From positions 496,001 to 560,000 of the forward strand of contig NBAZ01000001.1 in the NCBI GenBank assembly GCA_002794735.1: DNA of 64,000 nt, read 5' to 3'. The stretch is from Pyrrhoderma lamaoense. Its lineage: Eukaryota; Basidiomycota; Agaricomycetes; Hymenochaetales; Hymenochaetaceae. Below, one piece after another: positions 47,830 to 59,038 of this stretch. The notes below the pieces were generated by a model. That model had not been told where the DNA came from and searched no databases. It saw nothing but the letters and a program-made list of their open reading frames with translations. Numbering within the stretch: position 1 is the stretch's first letter; each line of letters opens with the position of its first letter. Made by a program: the position numbers and the translations under genes.

Positions 47830-49235
47830 TCATCGCTGAGTTGATACTAGTTCTTCCGTTTCTTCCTCTTGAATCGGCGAGGTGTCATCGCTTTCTGCGG
47901 TGAACTTATCTTTTATTACACTTTGTTCATGTGCTCGTTGAACCTAATAAGAGCGTATTCAGAGGCACAGTGGAGTGAGTACATTAAAAGAGATACACAC
48001 ATGATACACAGCGGTCCAGTATCCACACCAATACATGGCACCAATAGCACGATTAAACGCATCATCTGCTTTGATCGCACCTACACCAGAGTGTATAACA
48101 TTGTTTACAGGGGCCACACTACCTGTAGCGGTATTACTGTCTAGAGGCGTCATTATTGATTCGTAGTAATTCTGGACTTGCAATAGATGTGCCTGAGCGT
48201 TTTCTGGAATGGGCAGCGGAGACGGAGGGTTCGTGAACGTAAGGGATGGGTCATGTGTCGGTACAAATGTATCAAAATTGTGAGGAACTGAACTTTGATT
48301 ATCTTCAACAACCTCCGATGGAATTCGCGCATTCGGAGTTGCTGCGGGTTCAAACCCAGATGATACCTCTTTTACTTTTCCTTTACCTTTGGACTTTTTA
48401 GAAGGTTTCTCCGGTGGAATATTATACCACCTGGTTGATAAAGTTGAAGATCAGGAGGAAGCTACTAACGTAAGAGAACGATGAAGCTTACAAAGGTGAT
48501 TTATGTATTCTATCTTTCTTCCAACGTTTATTCTTTCCGTGGATCGCCTAATAGTAAAGTTATCCACCATAATTAGATATTATTCTTCCTTGAAGTCAGA
48601 GACAGGAGTCTTATACCTCATATTCTTCATTGGCAGCATCCCATGCTTCAATAAGCGCTGAGTCGTCCCATATCTCTTCATGAGATAGATCTCTACTTTC
48701 ATCATCCTCATCACCCTCTTCATCCACTTCAGCAGCGATCGCATCGGTCCCACAGTATCCGTCACCCTCCCAACCTTCGTCCCCATTGTTTTCGTCGATA
48801 TCAACTGCTGCATCATCGTAGGAAATTCCAGAAAATTGCGCGCCAGGATCATCCCAATGTGCATCAGACCCTCCTTTCATGACAGGATTATTTCTTGCTT
48901 GCTACGCCAATTTTTACGCCCGCGTTTTTGCTTCTTAATTACAGGTGGCTTTGGTGGTAGTGAAATTTGAGATGGAGATGACGAGGACGGGACTCGAATA
49001 CCGTCCTTACCTGTGTCCATATTCATTGTTTCTATCTTCTCAAAGTGCACCTGTTGAGGGATATTTGGGTTTTTATGAGATGAATTTTCTCCGTTTACCT
49101 CTTCCCTCTTTCTCTTCTTTGGGGTGAAGGCCTCTCACTTGAGTTTGAGGAATGTGTGACGGGCTCTGTTGATAAAGAGTTAGACGTACTGCAGGGTACA
49201 TCCAGGTCGCTATACGATACAACTTGACGTGTCAT
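47830..49235 (-). CDS. SMN1: Survival motor neuron (SMN) orthologue, snRNP assembly factor
   Basis: SMN with Gemin2 loads Sm rings onto spliceosomal snRNAs. Two hallmark motifs are visible: the Gemin2-binding helix EEIWDDSALIEAWDAANEEY (near 48690-48620) and the oligomerising YG box AMYWCGYWTAVYH (near 48050-48010). Also present are the N-terminal MTRQVVSYSDLDV, a basic stretch KKQKRGRKNWR and AHWDDPGAQ, as in basidiomycete homologues. A Tudor domain is not evident, as in S. pombe Smn1. The linker KNKRWKKDRIHKSPLWYNIP is split by two short introns; a final intron after YH leads into an acidic tail ending TEELVSTQR. One base appears missing near 48900, and the intron around 49000-49100 is not fully settled, so the N-terminal third is approximate. 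Confidence 0.87.
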
Positions 49236-49478
49236 TGACTCAGTAATCCTATGGCTTTGGTGTAAGAAATCACGAAGAGAATGGCGACGCGCACTACCCG
49301 TGATCTAGGTTTTCCACGCACAATATGCGGCATACAAAACTCTGATACTTTATTCTGGCCTCAACTTAAAACCAATCCACAATGACTATTCCATACAAGT
49401 GATAACAATACAAATATACATAATCATGATTGTATAGATTGTTGACTTCAAAAAGTCAATATCTCTTCCTTAAAGTAT
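49236..49478. other. Short intergenic region
   Basis: Spacer between the thiolase 3' end and the SMN start; no features seen. Confidence 0.6.
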
Positions 49479-51480
49479 CTATAGTTTTGCCAGAGACAAT
49501 AACCACTCAGAGTTCTTCTTTGCCTTCACTTTATCTACATCACTGCGAGTGACGGATCGACACTCACAGGCGTGGTTATAACCAAGCCTATCAAATACAT
49601 CGTAGATGCATTATATTGAGCGCGGAAAGAGAGGGACTGTAGACTCTTACTCACCTATCTCTACCATCTTTACCTCCTTCCTTATAAAATTCCGGGCGGC
49701 GTAGTAGACTCACTACCACAGCACCTCCAAGACCGATGTTATGTACCAGACCATACTTACCGCGCTTGTCGGAGATATCAAATAATCCCGGGGCTTGCAT
49801 AGGACCTGCCCCTTTAGAAGAAAAATATAAGTAATCTCAATGAATACATATAGATAAAGCATTCACAGTTCCGTAATTGAGCTATAACAACGACAAAGTA
49901 TGTTAACTCCCATAAGAAACGTAATAATGAAGTAATTCAAACCTGTAATGTAGAAATGCATTCCTAGACCAGTTGCTCCAAGAGGATGGCCCTTTGCTTC
50001 TAGTCCTCCACTTGGATTTATAACGTACTTCCCTCCATACTAATAGAACCCTCCCCCTGTAAGAGGCTTGGTCGATTAATACATAGTGATAATCAACTTA
50101 CCGTGTTATCTCCCCGCTCAACCATCTTATGTGCTTCATCTATCTTACATAGACCCAAAGCTGGATACGTAATAAGCTATATAAAATCAGCTCATCAAAC
50201 CAAAGTACGAGAGAAGCCACTAGTTCACCTCATTTGCAGCAAAGCAGTCATGTAGCTCTACAACTCCGACTAGATCTCGACCTTCACCTTCAGCAAATCC
50301 AGCTTGAGCAAAGGCCTTGTCAGCAGCATTCTTTGACATTGAGTAGCCGATAAGTTCCATGGCACTACGACTGTTGAAAGTTTCTGGTGGGTCAGTCGAC
50401 AGTTGTTGTCCCACTATCTCAATAGCCTGATTCTCCAGTCCATGTGAGTGGACAAACGCCTCAGAAGCGACTATGCAACATGCAGCTTTACATTAAAGGT
50501 AATAATAAATCACTAGCGCGTCCAAGACTTAGTTAGAAGTTGCGCTTACCTCCATCACTAGTCGGACTGCACATGAACTTTGTTAACTCATTTGTAATCT
50601 TTGGTGCTTTCAAAATATCTTCAGCGCTCCATCCATCCCGGAACTGTGAATAAGGGTTTCGTATTGAATGTTTGTGATTTTTCGATGCTGGCTCAAAATA
50701 AACAAGTGAAGTTAGGCGCTCTCTAAATCTCACCATGTTCAAGTTTTAGCCAAGAACTTTGAGGGCTTACCGATCTGAGCGAGATGTTCAATTCCCCGCC
50801 ATACTTCTTGAAGTACTCTGTCGCTCCGTTTCCGAACATTCTTGGAGCACCCGGTCCATGATTAGCACCAAGTGACTCTTCCGTCATCTCAACCATGGTA
50901 TCAAATGGAGCCATAGGAGGTACCCTGTCTTTCCAGTTAGACTTCAAACTACCAGGAGCCATCCTTTCGAATCCAAGTGCAAGTGCACATTCAGCTTGAG
51001 AGCCACGTATCAACGATGCAGCTTGGTACAAAGCTGTCGACCCAGTAGAGCAGTTATTATTAACATTAGTGATTGGGATGCCCGTAAGACCCAAGTTGTA
51101 AAGTGCACGCTAGATTGGCATTGAGATGAAAGGTTAAGAGTAACAGAACCATCACACATGTGAAATGATTACGAACTTGACCAGATGTTGAATCACCATA
51201 ACAGTATCCTACGAAAGCAAGCTCAACTTGGTCGTAAGTGATACCTGCATCAAGCAGTGCCTTTGTAGCCGCTTCCAGCCCCATCTTATGTGCATACCAT
51301 TCACTATTAAAGAACATCGGTGTATATTTACGAATCTTACATCTTCAGTGGTCCTGAGACCTCTCGGCTGCGCAAATGATGCTTTTCAGCTTTCTAGCTT
51401 AATTTGTCATAAACATTAGATACCTTGATAAATGCAGTACATCCAATACCAACAATAAAGACTCTCTCAGATTTAGTCAT
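49479..51480 (-). CDS. Peroxisomal SCP2-type thiolase (acetyl-CoA C-acyltransferase)
   Basis: Thiolase of the sterol-carrier-protein-X type, which cleaves 3-oxoacyl-CoAs, often branched-chain, during peroxisomal beta-oxidation. The start at 51480 gives [19 protein letters not shown]. The nucleophilic Cys is in [20 protein letters not shown], the HDCF loop in [11 protein letters not shown], and the GHP motif in [19 protein letters not shown], followed by [14 protein letters not shown]. No C-terminal SCP2 lipid-binding domain follows. The protein ends SLAKL; AKL is a type 1 peroxisomal targeting signal. About eight introns. One base is missing in the C-run 50794-50797; adding it yields [17 protein letters not shown] in place of an unrelated frame. 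Confidence 0.94.
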
Positions 51481-51722
51481 GGTGAAGTTGCAAAAACAAC
51501 AACACAACAGTGTGGGGAGATTATACGGGGTAACATTTATTTCCCGGGACCGGGTACTCTGTGACCGACAATGCACAAGATGATTTAAAGTATGAGTAAT
51601 ATTTATTTCATTCAATTCAAAATTCTTCAAGATTAAAACACAAGCAAGTCAATCAAAGCATTCAGTTCCGGTCATAGGACCTTTAAAATATAAAAAAAGA
51701 AGCTAGCTAGTTATCTGACTCT
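51481..51722. other. Short intergenic region
   Basis: 242-bp spacer combining the eIF5 3' end and the thiolase promoter. No coding signal. Confidence 0.6.
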
Positions 51723-53129
51723 TCATTCTTCATCAGAATCGTCTCCTTCATCGTCATCGTCATCTGCTTCATCAAGCCACTGATTTAAGAAAAGAATTTG
51801 TCAAAAAAGTGATCAATAATAGTTTGATGATTGACGCCTACCTTCAAAAATGGCTCACTAGCCTTCCGTACTTTCTTACTCGTCTCCTTGTCAACGTACT
51901 TTTTGCTGACATGAGTACCCCAATTCTTGACAACTTCCTCCTCCAAAGCATCAGCTTGATAGAAGGCCATCAAGATTTTTGGAATAGCGGGAATAAGATT
52001 CGGATGCGTGTTTCCCACAAAGCGCTCAATTCCACCAAGAAGAGCTTTTTGATGTCTCTCTGAGGTTGTCATCTACAAAAGGAATTAAGTTTGCTGATAT
52101 ATGGTACCAAAAGGTTACATACCTTTGCGAACATAGGCGCAAACTTTGGTATCTCTGCCAGAATATTATCGGTGAAAAGTGCTTGAACGAGAACCTGTAG
52201 TGTTTTGTGCTTCTTTTCAATACCTAGCTCTTGCGCATGTTTATAAACATCGACGGCACTCGCCGTGCTACGGTTTTCTTCAGCCCAAGCACCGATCCGG
52301 ATATATGGGCTGTCGGCATCTTCGTCACTGTCATCATCTGCGCCGAGTACAAGACCTGATTGCAAGCTACTTTCGAGTGCTTTGACACGAGCCTTGACTG
52401 CTTCAGCAGAAGTATCAACCGACCAATCGTCTTCTTTAATGTTTGTGTCTGCAAGCACAGCTGCTTCGGATTTAATACGCTTAGTGAGCTCATCATCACT
52501 TTCACCGCCGACCTCTTCGGCCTGTTCAGAAACAGGGCTTCCGCCGCCGTTCTCTGCAGCGGTATTACCAGAAGCTTCCTTCGTCTTCTTCGACTTCTTG
52601 GGATCTTTAGGCGGGTTTTTTATGATGAAGGTTGTAAGCTTGTGACGCATGTCCACATCCGTGCGTTGACCACATGCTTTGCAGTCACGAATGATTATAT
52701 CCCCCTTTTGAATAATAAGGTCTGTCTCGGGATTCTTGCATGAAGCACACAACACAAACTTCTCAATAAAAAGATCAAGAAGTTCACGTAACCGTGTTGC
52801 ATCATGAGCGCCGTTCACGATGTAACGGTCCCCTTTCTCATCAAAGGTTGTTTGAGCCCCAAGTTCACATCCAAAGAACTTTGTCGGGTAGGTTGGTGGG
52901 CGAGAAAGTGCACGGGCGACGTCGGACATATTTGGGACTACAGTTTTAATTCCATTACCCTTGCCCTCAATTTTTGTGAGCAAAAGAGGCATGCTGATTG
53001 ATCGAGAAGCACATATGAGGGGATTGAGTATAAGTGAAAGAGAAAAACGGTATGAGAACTAGACTGTGCGCACCGGTAACGATAAAACTTGTCGTCTACG
53101 TCGCGGCGGATGTTTACTACTTTGGCCAT
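51723..53129 (-). CDS. TIF5: Translation initiation factor eIF5
   Basis: eIF5 is the GTPase-activating protein for eIF2 during start-codon selection. Exon 1 ([19 protein letters not shown]) contains Arg-15, the GAP finger position, and an 83-nt intron leads to [20 protein letters not shown]. The zinc ribbon is complete: [11 protein letters not shown] and [11 protein letters not shown]. An acidic and Lys-rich linker follows, then the W2/HEAT domain ([39 protein letters not shown] text), with the aromatic/acidic box near the C-terminus [15 protein letters not shown] and a DDSDEE end. Introns also occur around 52075-52120 and 51785-51840. The frame is intact. It lies 452 bp upstream, head to tail, of DNMT2's stop. 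Confidence 0.98.
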
Positions 53130-53580
53130 ACTTAGTATGATTTCAGGACTAGAAGAAGAAAATAAGTATCATAGTGTAACAAACACTAGGAAATATGGGT
53201 TATACCGTTAGGATGAGAGGGTTAGGATGGTAAAACTTTTCTTGTTTACTCTGGGAATCGTGAAGGCGACAAGGCATGAATCTTCCGTCTGTGCAGCGGA
53301 AGATTTGCTGAAAATAGGTGGATATGAGCGACGAAATGGTGAAACCTTGTGTTCTGACAGAGGTATAGAACAAGTAGTGGGAGGAATGAGGAGAACAAAC
53401 GTGTCGCGACTTAAAAGTCCTGACCGGGTCAGCTTTGGCAAAGTCTTTGTCAGCAAGTCATTTTGCTTTTGCGGCAAAAATCAGTATTACATAGTGCTCA
53501 TTTTACAGCGACTAAAACAATATTTCTTTTTACTTGGCGCCCTTTATTATTGTTATTTATTTTACACTATATGAGCAATA
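53130..53580. other. Intergenic region
   Basis: Promoter of eIF5 and 3' flank of DNMT2. A plus-strand open frame at 53227-53574 has no recognisable protein and lies in the promoter, so it is not called. Confidence 0.55.
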
Positions 53581-55022
53581 TTAATTTCCTGCCCCTAAAT
53601 CTCCCTCTAGTAAGTAATTAATAAGTCTTCTGACAACCTCAACATTTACGCTATTCCCTATAAGCCGATACTTTGTTTTTTCACTTATGTCCTTGGGCCA
53701 GACAAATGGAACAAGACCTTCGCGATCTTCTTGAGTCCCTATGGGTTCGAAGTGAAATAAGCGGAGTAGTTCTGCCGGTGAAAAGTACCGAAGCCGAAGT
53801 GGTTTCAAAATTTCTAGTGCTCGAGACGTCATCTCGTTTGCTTCACTCAAATTACCGAGCGTAGTTTGCTGTGTAAGGAACTCGTCAAAAATCTGTGTAG
53901 TCTAAATTGAGAAAAGCGGGCTCTAAGTATCATTCGCAATCTGCAGACATAATAACTCACATTTAAGTCTTCGTTCATTTGCAAAATTGATCCCGATCCT
54001 TCGACCATATGTGTATAACCTTTGTGAGAGTCAATACTGACATATAATTTTACTGGCAAGAACTTACCCCTAGTGAAACAACACGTCCTACGCGAACTAG
54101 GAAGCACGATGTCAAATATCCGACCCCATTTCAATAGCACACGATCTCGTATTTTACAAGGATGATCTATGATCTGATCCTCGGATCTAAATACTTCCTT
54201 AACTCAGTAACAGACTCATCCGGCTTTTCCTTGTTGTCCGTCCATGAACTACCATGCCCGGGTATATGCCTCCAAATCGAATGTTCATCTACTCCTTGGA
54301 TCCCTATCCCCGCAAACTTATGTGGCTTGACTTTAGCAAGAAAGTAGTAACGCAATCGCGAATTTGGGATATTGAATTGGAGAGGTGTTAAAAGTAGTTC
54401 TAGAGTAGAATAGTTATTGTTCCTGAATGACTGCAGAAGGGTGTGCCGTGTGGTTGACGTCTAGCAACAAATATCAGAGTGCGGCACTCTCTTGAGTGAT
54501 TTATACACATGTACCTCAAATCCAGCGACGTTCTCTACGAGTACCCATCTGGGTCCTTGGCCAGATTTCACAAGTTCTGGTAACACGTTCTCTATAAGAT
54601 GCAGAAAAGACTTGGCTCTAGGATCATTAGCTCCTTGAGCCGATGGGTTGAGTACGGTATAAGGTTGGCATGAAGGTGATAGGAGCCATAGAGGTGCATC
54701 GAACTTTGAAATAGTGTTAACGTCCAGACAGGAAATATCAACCTTTCTTCAACCTGGTTAATCTATATTTTATGTTCATGGTTATAATTAAATTCTACCC
54801 TCATTACGATGTTAGGATCATAATTAGCGCCGTAGACGCGGCAGGATGTCTGGTCCCAGTCGAATGCACCTACAACTGAGGCATGGACGTCACTCAGCAT
54901 GAGAGCCTTATGCAGACCACCTTTTTCAGCGAAAAGAGATTGTGTTACAAAAAAATCAAGGCATCCAATTTTCCAAGTGCAGACATGCCTATTCCACAAT
55001 AAAATTCTAGGGCACGGATCAT
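53581..55022 (-). CDS. DNMT2-type tRNA (cytosine-5) methyltransferase
   Basis: Member of the DNMT2/TRDMT1/Pmt1 group, which methylates C38 of tRNA-Asp although it has a DNA-methylase fold. The start at 55022 gives MIRALEFYCGIGGLHKAL (motif I, rejoined by a GC-AG intron). Motif IV reads LSPSCQPYTVLN with the catalytic Cys, motif VI VLVENVAGFE, motif VIII IPNSRLRYYFLAKV, then FDIVLPSSRRTCCFTRG rejoined to YTHMVEGSGSIL, which is the DNMT2-specific CFT region. Motifs IX-X are LRLRYFSPAELLRLFHF and KYRLIGNSVNVEVVRRLINY. Motif IV has Ser for the usual first-but-one Pro (PSCQ instead of PPCQ). About six introns; no frameshift noticed. Expected in nucleus and cytoplasm. Confidence 0.93.
54921..54988 (-). 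other. GC-AG intron in DNMT2 motif I
   Basis: The exon ends in GGAATAG and the intron begins gcatgt and ends gaaaaag. Only this GC donor restores the invariant motif GIGGLHKAL in frame; the nearest GT donors give stops. Confidence 0.75.
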
Positions 55023-55814
55023 GCAAGGAGTTATTTTTTTTCTCAGATTGTTATATACGAAGATCTTGAACCAGCAAATGAACCTTTATTTGAATTTGAT
55101 CAGCCGAATGATGACTAAGCGGGATTACTGCATATGGTGTGAAGCGATGTTCAACAACTTTCCCTTAGCAAGACCGGTGCCTTTTACTTCAAACCATTGT
55201 TATTGTCAACACCGACAACAAACATAACCCATTTTCCTTGGAATATCCCTACTCATTCATCTCTATATAACAATCGTACTTAGAAGCTGAAGTCTGAGCG
55301 ACCACCTCTGCAAAAGAGACTCCTAACTTCCAGCCTACTGGACTCCATGCATAACTCTCATGACTTTCATGTCACAACAAGCAAGAATATACTTTCAGGC
55401 AGAGATTTGAACGAACCTCTCCTACCTAATCGTTCCAACTCGACTCCTCCCAGGTCGGGGATATACATGAGACAGAGATTGTTTCCGATCGTCCCTTGTC
55501 AAGGTGATTTAAGTTCAATAATCAAGCATGACATTAACTCACGATTATTCTCTAACACCATGATGCGTTAAGCTACTCCTCAATACAATCTCCCGATAAT
55601 CAATCAAACTTACTCAAAATTAACCAGCTTCTTACACCCCAATCGTATGTTCTTGCTTATCTCGGACAGTACTTATATCTAACAAAGCAATAGACACGGC
55701 CCAACTACATCGGTGGCCTACTTTACCCATAAAGCATATCCCGAGTCACCCTCAGACTACGCGTATGTTTTCTAGCTTACTCTGAAATAATTTACTCATA
55801 AAAAAATCAAAGGA
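55023..55814. other. Divergent region upstream of the PHD gene, possibly with its first exon(s)
   Basis: Contains the DNMT2 promoter. An open frame near 55347-55571 (with STPPRSGIYMRQRLF) could be the first coding exon of the PHD gene. I could not find a phase-consistent splice to the exon at 55816, so it is not included in that gene. Confidence 0.35.
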
Positions 55815-58388
55815 TCAACAATAGGACGAATGGGATTATTGCTTCTGGATCGACTCGAATTCTTCCCAAGTACGTATCATTATATCACATTGAATACTAT
55901 CAAAAAGCCTAATCACTATATTATAACTCAGATCTGGTATAACTAAACCTGAGGAATCTAGACAAGCTCTGGCTTGGAGGTCAGCTCGTATACAAATGGC
56001 CACACCGGATGCTAGGTGCGTGTTTCAAACTCATCAAACCACTTGTCCTCACAATGAGATATTGTCAGTCCTCCGGTCCCCCTCTCTACTATATCTGAGA
56101 GCCCGAACTCGTGCGTTCATATTATCCAGTGAAACAGCTGCGCAATGCTAATCTATTACATACAGACAATCAGCATCTTCCTCCGACCCTCAGATCCGGT
56201 TTGTGAAATATGTGCGGAATAGTTATAATGTATATACTGATATTCTTAATATACAGAATGAAAGTCGAAGACGCAATTCCCGCTTTAGCGCCTGCGCATG
56301 ATATCACACCCTCAAGGATTATTCTGTCAAGAGCATCATCCCCATTCACGCAAAGCTGTGAGACAGCCCTCTCCTCACCTTTCGTTGAGAGAAGCGAACG
56401 CTCGGTAGTTGAGCAACAAGCGCCAAGAGCCCTGCAAGTAGGCGAATCAGTTTCTCAAGGCTCAGGGCTTGTCGATGTTGGTAGACTACCACTGCCGGAT
56501 GTATTACCCTCTCAAAAGATTGTATCGTTGTATGAGCCAAGTCGCGAACTGGAACATCTTCGAGAACAATTTTCTTCAATGGAAAGAGCTCGTCTTGCCG
56601 ACATAGAAAACCGTAGGCCTGACTATCTACGGAGGGTACAACGAGATGCGGCTTCAAAAAAGCAGAATAACGCTTCGGGCGATCTTGGTATTGCCACCAC
56701 TCCACTCAAGGGACGTAGGCTCCAGCTCTTCGATTTTCAGCAGACTAGTGATGAAAGTTTCGAAGAAAGTCTAATGACTCACGGATATGGAACTTATGGA
56801 GAAACTCGTACTCCCCAGCGACCACTTATGGCTACAGAAGGGCTTAGTAAAGAAGCATTAGACTGGCTTGCCTACAATACGCCTGTAGCAGCAGTAAACT
56901 CGTCCGCTGTTTCTAGCAATGTTCATAGTGAGAGGGAGATTAAGAAACGCAAACGTCTTGATGCTTTCACAAGAGTACAGGCTCGAACCCAGTTATACCC
57001 AACGGAAATCGAAGGACTCGGCAGGGTGATAATGAATATACCTCCTGAAAAGAATGTACCCGACATCCCCCAAATCCTACCAGAAAACGGCTCCTTGGGA
57101 AACGAAAACGTGGCGCATTGGACAAGGATAAAGAAAAGACGCCTGAAGCCGAACTAGAGGTCAAAAAAGAACCCACGGAACCACGATGGTTGGACGATCA
57201 GTATCCCTGGTGCCTACCAGGAAAAGAACGGGAAGAGGAGAGCAGACGACTCGTTGCGGACAGGATGAAACTTCTTGAAAACTATCTTGGTTACGATTCG
57301 GAGAGCGATGACGAGTCGAACTTATTGAATTACGATCCGTTCACTCCACACAATCAGTCTCTCGATGAACCAGGTCTTGGGATTGGTGGGCGTGGTAAAA
57401 CAGTCACGGTATCACGAAATCCGAAGAGGAAGAAGGTACCGAGCGCAAAGTCCCATGCGAGGAGTATGAAATTTCTATCTGAGTCTGCTGATGCCCGAGA
57501 AGCGCTATGTTCTCGACGCAGCACCCGACTTTTGACATATCGACTACTCACAGAGAATGGGTACAAACGTGCCTCCCGAAATGGAGTGAACGATGGCCGA
57601 TTGGCTTGCATATGTGGAAATAATGAGACGGATGATGGATTACCGTCGGTACAATGCGAGGACTGTTATGACTGGTTTCATCTGAAGTGCATCGGAGTAA
57701 ACGATGTAGAGGATCTTGGGGAACCAGATGATCCTTGGTTCTGCCCTTCGTGCATGAAACGCATTAATAGCAGTGTTTTCAATTGGCAGGCTCAACGACA
57801 GCCGATATTTGTACCCACGGACGAAAAGTTGGCTGACACAAGAAGGGACGATGCTTTCAACTCTTCGTCTCCACTTGGGGAGTGGGGCTCTTCAGGAACA
57901 CTAAAAACGCCCGTGGAGTACAATGAGAGTCGGCGAGCATCGAATCCATCAATCTGGGATGATCAGTCCGGGTCCGTGAAGGGGCTTGGACACGATAAAG
58001 AAGGTTACGAGCTGGGTTATACGTTTGACCCGAATGCTTCACCTGAAAGAATGTTTCCTGGTCGAAAAAAGATTTTTACTACTCCGAAAAATAGTAGTAT
58101 TGGATTTGGTGTTGGGAGTTTAGGAAGCGTAGGCTTTGGGATGCCTTGGAGTATGCGCTCTGGAGGACTATTCTCAACACCCACTCCTCAAGAACTCGCT
58201 GCGAAATCGCTATATATCAGTGATGAAACACCTATAAGTCGAACACCTAGGGGAGAGACAGAAAGGATAGAAGGTAGAGTGCTTTCTTTCCCCCGACAGC
58301 ATCCGCGTGTGGCTCTCCGCTTTCTGGGAAGGGGAAGCAGTCTGCAAGGGTCAGCCTGCAGAATGAGCGGCTCGAAGCACTGAAGTAG
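55815..58388 (+). CDS. PHD-finger protein, probable chromatin reader
   Basis: Unnamed protein with one PHD finger. Exons about 55816-55871, 55933-56014, 56068 onward and a tiny exon ending near 56199 splice in frame (ILPKSGITKPEESRQALAWR; SPPVPLSTISESPNSC; QQSASSSDPQIR) into MKVEDAIPALAPAHDITPSR. The finger is ACICGNNETDDGLPSVQCED to DPWFCPSC (57607-57753), with Cys4-His-Cys3 spacing. Flanks are charged and low-complexity (EVKKEPTEPRWLDDQYPWCL; RRSTRLLTYRLL), and there is a Gly/Phe-rich segment after it. Joining two frames needs a base near 57113; a second in C-run 58290-58294 gives a C-terminus KGKQSARVSLQNERLEALK stopping at TAG 58388. Orthology was not recognised. The true start may lie further upstream. 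Confidence 0.75.
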
Positions 58389-59038
58389 ATACTTGTTCCT
58401 GGTTTCTCGCTTTTTCGTGAGGAGGATTCTTCAGGATTTAATTTCCTTAATCCAGAGAAGTCACCTTGATTGTTCATATCATAATACAAGTGAATATTCC
58501 TTGCTTTCATCCACTCCTGCAAGTAATTGTCAGAATTTCACTTGTCATTTTCCGATTTTGTCCTATGCTTCTATAATATTTCTCTTATCATAGTCAGTTC
58601 TTCTCCACCCGAGCTTAATCTCGCCAAGAGTGAGCCCCTTTTTCTTTGCGATACCTATTGTTATACTTTTTAAGTGTTTTACTGTATTATGTCAATCCCA
58701 ATCATTGTATGACTTTTCCTTTTCTCATGTTTTGCTACGCAACCCTCATTTCTTTTCTGTTGTTGTCTGCTGTTGATGTCAGCACACGGATCGTGTAACG
58801 ATGAGTAATGACGAAACTTATATGTATGTATACAAAATTGGTAGAATTAATTTAATAATTTCAGGAATATCAACTATCGATTTACGGAGAATAAACAAAA
58901 TGAAGATAGAGACACTTGAAAAACTCGGTTTCATAGTTTTTTTATGGATTTTTGGATTTTTGGACAAAAACACACAGAACACGAGTGGGAATATGCCCTA
59001 TTTCAAGTACTTGTGCCTGCGTAAAAATAGATTAATAA
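58389..59038. other. Intergenic region
   Basis: 3' flank of the PHD gene. The frame continues past the inferred TAG for 26 sense codons to TGA 58467-58469. The open frame 58801-59067 is AT-rich with no recognisable protein. Confidence 0.55.

Noticed and set aside
53227..53574. 115-codon plus-strand open frame between eIF5 and DNMT2
   Set aside because: No family resemblance and it sits in the eIF5 promoter; the end is low-complexity hydrophobic.
56210..58383. Two overlapping genes, one for the N-terminal part and one for the PHD part
   Set aside because: The overlap is explained by one missing base near 57113; the joined text is continuous and charged on both sides.
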